Of a stretch of 38,752 bases of DNA, positions 34,683 through 38,752 are shown in pieces. Positions within the stretch are counted from its first letter, which is position 1. Each line of letters starts with the position of its first letter. Made by a program: the position numbers and the translations under genes. The DNA is from Spirochaetes bacterium GWF1_51_8 (GTDB lineage: Bacteria; Spirochaetota; Brevinematia; Brevinematales; GWF1-51-8). Location: contig MIBE01000049.1 in NCBI GenBank assembly GCA_001829415.1, forward strand, positions 1 to 38,752, given 5' to 3'. The notes under the pieces are model-generated. The model did no database searches and was not told the origin of the DNA. It was given only the letters and a program-made list of their open reading frames with translations.

Positions 34683-34807
34683 TGTCATTGCGAGGCGTCA
34701 TGGTGAGCACTTGTCCCGCCTTCCCCGTCGGGATGCCGAACCATAGCCGAAGCAATCTATTTAATTACTGGATATATAAATTAAACAGACTGCTTCGCTG
34801 CTTCGCG
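34683..34807. repeat. Degenerate dispersed repeat (TCATTGCGAGG ... GAAGCAATC family)
   Basis: TTGTCATTGCGAGG (34683-34696), GCCGAAGCAATCT (34746-34758) and AGACTGCTTCGCTGCTTCGCG (34787-34807, written here with key parts only) are the characteristic words of a short, non-coding inverted repeat common in many bacterial genomes. GAAGCAATCT pairs with AGACTGCTTC with one mismatch. A piece resembling TCATGGTGAGC ... CGAACCAT is nested inside. It has decayed and carries no ORF. The rest of this 370-bp gap, up to the methyltransferase start, shows nothing else. Confidence 0.55.
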
Positions 34808-34962
34808 TTTCATGGTGATAAAAAATCATGTGTTTCATGAATTCGTCATCAAGCCCATAATCGCGCTTTTTCAAACAAATAATGGGATACTAATTCGCCC
34901 AATAATCAGTTCCCTTGATGAGTATTAAACTGCCCAAATATCAAAACAAAATGGAGTCCGCG

Positions 34963-35556
34963 ATGAATGCACATGACCATATCAAGTCTCATTTCGACGA
35001 TGAGGCCGAATGCTTTGACGGGATTATCATTAAGCTGATTCCGTTCTATACCGAGATGATCGGGGCGCTCACCCGCGCGGTCTGTAAGGATACCTCGGCG
35101 TCGCTTGACGCGATCGATCTGGGGTGCGGGACGGGCACGGTCGCGCTCGAGGTGATGAAGGTTTATCCCTATGCCCGGATGACGTGCATGGACCTGTCCG
35201 CGAATATGCTCGATATCGCGAAAAGCAAATTGTCCGGCTTCAAATCGGCTGAATATGAAGAGGGCAATTTCCGGACATACCGTTTCCGCCGGGAGTACGA
35301 TCTGATGGTATCGTCGCTCGCCATGCACCATATCGAGACGTACGATCAAAAGTTCGAGTTCTACCGCCGTATCCATGCGGCTCTCAAGCCGGACGGTGTG
35401 TTTGTCAACGCAGATATCGTGCTGGGGACTTCGGAGGCGATCCAACTGATGTATCTCGAACGATGGAAAGACTATATGGGGAAAAGTGTCGGGGCGGATG
35501 AGATCGACGTCGTGTGGAAGTATTACAATTTCGCGGTTTTCCGCGGGGGGAAATAA
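34963..35556 (+). CDS. Class I SAM-dependent methyltransferase, internally shortened
   Basis: 197 residues from the ATG at 34963, where GGAG is 6 bases upstream; the frame is open from 34915. The SAM-binding motif is DLGCGTG (52-58), with acidic MDLSANML (76-83) and the post-motif SSLAMHHIE. It resembles small-molecule methyltransferases near the UbiE/tellurite type. The family normally has about 30 extra residues, usually with an LxWLxxAGF motif, between the helix ending near MGKSVGADEI and the last strands DVVWKYYNFAVF. Here they are joined directly, suggesting an in-frame deletion of about 90 bases. The C-terminus itself is intact. Substrate unknown; activity may be lost or altered. Confidence 0.8.
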   Translation: MNAHDHIKSHFDDEAECFDGIIIKLIPFYTEMIGALTRAVCKDTSASLDAIDLGCGTGTVALEVMKVYPYARMTCMDLSANMLDIAKSKLSGFKSAEYEEGNFRTYRFRREYDLMVSSLAMHHIETYDQKFEFYRRIHAALKPDGVFVNADIVLGTSEAIQLMYLERWKDYMGKSVGADEIDVVWKYYNFAVFRGGK

Positions 35557-35587
35557 AAAAACCACCCCTTCAGGAGGGGCGGTTTTT
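35557..35587. terminator. Bidirectional terminator
   Basis: AAAAACC-A-CCCCT and AGGGG-C-GGTTTTT pair with one mismatch around a 5-base loop. A-tract on one side and T-tract on the other serve both the methyltransferase (plus) and the convergent NHL gene (minus). Confidence 0.85.
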
Positions 35588-35602
35588 AGCATTCAACTTA
35601 AA

Positions 35603-38600
35603 TTAGAAAGATTTTTGGAAAACTTGAACCCTATCATTTCCACTATCAAGTACATAGATGAAGTTACCATTAACAACAATATCCTGCGGGTAATTGAATT
35701 GGCTGGTGCCTGAACCGAAAGAACCAAACTTCCAATAATAAGAACCGGAATTCTTATCGAAAACCTGAATCCTATTGTTTCCCGAGTCAGTTACATAAAT
35801 ATAGGTGCCGTCGACATCAATTTTCGCGGGAGTATTGAACTGCCCGTTGCCTGTACCCGAACTACCGATTGAATATACAAAAGCACCTGTAATTTGTAAC
35901 TTCTGTATTCGATAATTATACGGATCGGACAAATAAAGGTAGTTATCGCTATATGCAATGGTAGAATCATAGCTGAACTGACCTGAACCGGAACCGAAAG
36001 CTCCCCATTGCCCGAAGAAACTGCCATAGGTATTGAATTTTTTTACCTGCATAATCGGAGCTGCAATTCTTAGCAGATAGACTTTGTTATAGTCGCCCCC
36101 GGTGTTTATCGATGCAATGGAATTCAACCACGACATGGCTAAAGCGTTAGTCGAAGAAGGAGTTCCCTCCTCGCCGAACTTCCGCATATAGGCACCGGTT
36201 GAAGGATTAAACGCCTGTACGCGGTAATTTGCGCTGTCGGCAACACACAACGTCCCATCTCCAAGGTTACAAGCAAGATCCTCAGCATAACTTCCCGTCT
36301 TCGTTCCAAGCTGACCATTATTTGTACCTTCTGACCCAATTCTTAGTGTAAAATTACCGTTAGTATTGATTTTTTGAACACTGCACCCGTCCAAAATATA
36401 TAGGTATCCCAATTCATCAATATCCATAGCTGTCGGATAGTCAAACTGGCCGTTACCGCTTCCGCTTGAACCGAAAGAATAGAGATATTTTATTTTACCC
36501 ATTGAAAAAGGAATAATATTGGTAAGGCTTGTTTTATTCTGGAAGTCCACGCAGTACATATAGAAGGTATGATTTCCTTCAGAAATATTCCGGTAGTAGG
36601 TAATGCTGAAATTTGTCGCACCGCAGGCTACAGCGGTTTGGTAAGCGTCGCTGTCAACTTTGTAGTAAACTCTATCAACAGGGAGGAACGATCCGGTCAC
36701 TGCTTTTCCTGCAAGTGTTATTTGTCCAGTCCACCCATAAGTACTGTAGCATAAGAACACTTCATTCATTGATGGAGAAGTCAAAATAACTTGAGGGTCA
36801 TTCGCGCTTGCAGTTTTTAGCGGGAGCTGGGTAGAATAATTTCCATATCCGATATAATTTTTCGCACATACTTTATATATATAGTAGCTATCGTACTCGA
36901 TCGTTTCATCATCAAAAGTAGTCCCGGTCGTGAAAAAATATTTCTTGACATGAGTATTTGTATTTTCACGGACAAGAAGATAGCAAGTTGCTCCAACACT
37001 TGAATTCCATTTTAGCCCTACAATACGCGTACTCAGCGAGTTTATCATCAATCCTTCCGGAGCGGCGCATAGCGGTGCATTGGTAGTTTTCGTCGCGGTA
37101 GGTGTTCCTTCCCCGGCGTAGTTCATCGACTGCACATAGTAGGAATAGAGGACGTTTGTTGTCAACGCCGTATCGATGATCGAGGTCGCGGAGGTGAAAA
37201 TCGTTTTCGCGGGAACACCGCCGGTCGCGGTACGGGTGATCTTGTACTGCAACGCCCCGTTCACGGGACTCCAGCTCAGTCCGATACTTCCGCTCGGGTT
37301 GGATGTCAGCGCGAATCCGCCCGGCGCCGCTAACGGTGTAATCGTCTCTACCTGCGATAATGATTGCGGGCTTTCCACCACTCCGTTGACGGCACTCACC
37401 GTATAGGTATAAGCAAATCCGTTCGTCAGCTTCAGCTTATCGAGATAACTGAGTTCTTTGGTGAAGTAACGATCCACCAGGTTTCCGGCTACCTTTTTGT
37501 AAACATAATATCCGGCGGCGAGGTTGACAGGACTCCAGCTCAAGCCGACCGAGCCGTCTGGGTTGACATTCGCGTTAAAATTCTGAGGGGTGGACAAGCT
37601 CGCGGGGTGCTCCATCGAGGCGTCCCAGCCCCAATGATAGAGATTGTGCTTCCAATGGAAGAGCGTACCCATATCCCATTTCTGGTACAGCCCCAGCCAG
37701 TCTACTCCCAATGCTACGAAACCGTTGCCCTTGAGGCCGACATTGAGGTCGAGGCTGACATTACCGGTCATCAAACCGGGCTTGAATGTCACCTTACCGG
37801 CGACCACACCCTCGATATACGCGCGGACATCGACACCGGCGTGCAGGATCCACGCCACCGACAATGTCGGGCGGATACTGAGGTACGGCGTGACTGTGAC
37901 CGAACCCTCGAAGCTCGCTTCGAACGGGGTGCTTACGATATCGCAATAGGCGATCGGGGTGAAGAACGCCTTAGTCGGCCATCCGATCTGCGCGCCGAAA
38001 CGGGCACCCGCGCCCGCGACGATATTGAACCCGGTCTTGAATTCACCGAGCGCCTGAACTGTCGCCTCCACACCGATATATACCGGCATCGAGACCTGGA
38101 ACGGTATCGGCCCGAGCCAGAAGAGCTGCGACGGGTTCGCGAGCATCTTCTCGGTTCCCCATGTCTTCTTCGCGAGCATCTGGGCTTCGAGACTGAAATT
38201 GCCGGTCAACTGCAGCTTGATCTCGACCCATCCGCCGGCCCAGAACCATCCCACCTCGGCGTTTCCGTCAAGGATCAGGTCGATGCTCGTATTATTGCGC
38301 AATCTGAGTTTGAACGATGCGTCATTGATAATATAGTCATCGTAGTAATAACTGAACAGGTTGAGAGTTAACGCCTTCGCGCGGGTTTCGCTGTCGGGCG
38401 AGAACTTCGCCATGATCTCCTCGACCGTCCCCTTGAACTTCATGAACATCAACTCGTACGGCGACGACTGGTCGATTTCGCTCGCCTTGAGGGTCATTTT
38501 CTCGCCGGACTTCGTCGTCGAGATCAGACGGTATGTCTTACCGTCTACCGCGTTCACCACGAAGTCGCCGGCTTTCAACGGCGGCACGGCTTCGGTATCC

Positions 38601-38752
38601 GCCTCGATATTGAACGGCCCGGCGCCGGTCACATTCGAACTGCTGATATTCACCACCAGCGCTCCCGACGGATTCACCGCCACCAGTCCCGACGGCAGAC
38701 TGCCGCCCGGATACTCGTCGGGCATCAGCATGAATAACGCGCGGGTCAGTTT
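35603..38752 (-). CDS. Large extracellular FN3/NHL-repeat protein (N-terminus outside window)
   Basis: About 1,049 residues are visible; the frame stays open through the last codons of the window, so the start and any signal peptide lie beyond the edge. The first 375 residues are a beta-rich region without a familiar name, with repeated membrane-like or barrel-like strands and many aromatic residues. Then come three fibronectin type III-like domains (starting near 384, 472 and 562), an Ig-like segment (about 650-745), and an NHL-type propeller (752-1049) with repeats such as GSSGTGNGQFNTPAKIDVD, YIYVTDSGNNRIQVF and YIYVLDSGNDRVQVF. It probably sits on the cell surface and binds partners. The 3' part is AT-richer than the 5' part (break near 37,100), so the gene may be a fusion or partly transferred. 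Confidence 0.82.
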   Translation of the reverse strand, partial: KLTRALFMLMPDEYPGGSLPSGLVAVNPSGALVVNISSSNVTGAGPFNIEADTEAVPPLKAGDFVVNAVDGKTYRLISTTKSGEKMTLKASEIDQSSPYELMFMKFKGTVEEIMAKFSPDSETRAKALTLNLFSYYYDDYIINDASFKLRLRNNTSIDLILDGNAEVGWFWAGGWVEIKLQLTGNFSLEAQMLAKKTWGTEKMLANPSQLFWLGPIPFQVSMPVYIGVEATVQALGEFKTGFNIVAGAGARFGAQIGWPTKAFFTPIAYCDIVSTPFEASFEGSVTVTPYLSIRPTLSVAWILHAGVDVRAYIEGVVAGKVTFKPGLMTGNVSLDLNVGLKGNGFVALGVDWLGLYQKWDMGTLFHWKHNLYHWGWDASMEHPASLSTPQNFNANVNPDGSVGLSWSPVNLAAGYYVYKKVAGNLVDRYFTKELSYLDKLKLTNGFAYTYTVSAVNGVVESPQSLSQVETITPLAAPGGFALTSNPSGSIGLSWSPVNGALQYKITRTATGGVPAKTIFTSATSIIDTALTTNVLYSYYVQSMNYAGEGTPTATKTTNAPLCAAPEGLMINSLSTRIVGLKWNSSVGATCYLLVRENTNTHVKKYFFTTGTTFDDETIEYDSYYIYKVCAKNYIGYGNYSTQLPLKTASANDPQVILTSPSMNEVFLCYSTYGWTGQITLAGKAVTGSFLPVDRVYYKVDSDAYQTAVACGATNFSITYYRNISEGNHTFYMYCVDFQNKTSLTNIIPFSMGKIKYLYSFGSSGSGNGQFDYPTAMDIDELGYLYILDGCSVQKINTNGNFTLRIGSEGTNNGQLGTKTGSYAEDLACNLGDGTLCVADSANYRVQAFNPSTGAYMRKFGEEGTPSSTNALAMSWLNSIASINTGGDYNKVYLLRIAAPIMQVKKFNTYGSFFGQWGAFGSGSGQFSYDSTIAYSDNYLYLSDPYNYRIQKLQITGAFVYSIGSSGTGNGQFNTPAKIDVDGTYIYVTDSGNNRIQVFDKNSGSYYWKFGSFGSGTSQFNYPQDIVVNGNFIYVLDSGNDRVQVFQKSF

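Noticed and set aside
37364-38371. Plus-strand open frame of 335 codons
   Set aside because: Antisense to the FN3/NHL gene and full of Arg, Asp and His; no ribosome site or domain.

Overview
The window (38,752 bp) is chromosomal DNA from a diderm bacterium. I see no ribosomal RNA, tRNA, CRISPR array, prophage or complete insertion sequence. Several features point to a free-living, motile, fermentative bacterium, most likely of the phylum Spirochaetota, of moderate GC content (around 50 percent): lipoproteins with lipoboxes, an outer-membrane beta-barrel ending in Phe, WG-repeat and PEGA proteins, Bat (aerotolerance) genes, a six-helix chemotaxis receptor with the spirochaete-like tip, and CHASE2 cyclases. 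The taxonomy is inference from gene content and has not been tested.

Left part (1-9,000): a leftward bat operon (an anchored Bat-type protein, then BatA, cut by the window edge); a DUF4342 protein with its own promoter and terminator; a GHKL-type ATPase-like protein; a secreted WG-repeat/SH3b protein; a cyclic-nucleotide-binding protein; and a leftward pair made of a second GHKL-like protein and a PEGA lipoprotein very rich in Thr-Asn.

Middle (9,000-24,750): glycogen branching enzyme glgB is followed at once by a CHASE2 adenylate cyclase. Divergent from it is a secreted DOMON protein coupled to a tiny two-helix membrane protein (a possible b-type cytochrome pair). Then come an AT-rich secreted beta-repeat protein, a small SH3-like protein, bioB with a palindrome in its leader, a 1,067-residue secreted multidomain protein with calcium-binding repeats and a transglutaminase-like core, a 65-residue protein, a Phd/PIN toxin-antitoxin pair, a chemotaxis receptor and enolase.

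Right part (24,750-38,752): a cluster of small genes ending in a ribbon-helix-helix/PIN toxin-antitoxin operon with two palindromic operator candidates; a lipoprotein; and a secreted alpha-amylase with a LacI/CcpA-type operator-like site upstream. Divergent from the amylase is a five-gene operon: an ECF sigma factor, a membrane protein whose outside domain is a CBM48 glycogen-binding module (probable anti-sigma sensor), two secreted helical proteins and an outer-membrane barrel. I consider this the best candidate for an undescribed system: transmembrane sensing of alpha-glucan outside the cytoplasm. It is followed by amtB-glnK behind a sigma-54 type promoter, a small degenerate repeat, a methyltransferase that seems to have lost an internal segment, and a large extracellular FN3/NHL protein cut by the right edge.

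Themes that tie the window together: alpha-glucan metabolism (glgB, amylase, CBM48 sensor), cyclic nucleotide signalling (cyclase, cNMP-binding protein), and many exported repeat proteins of unknown function.
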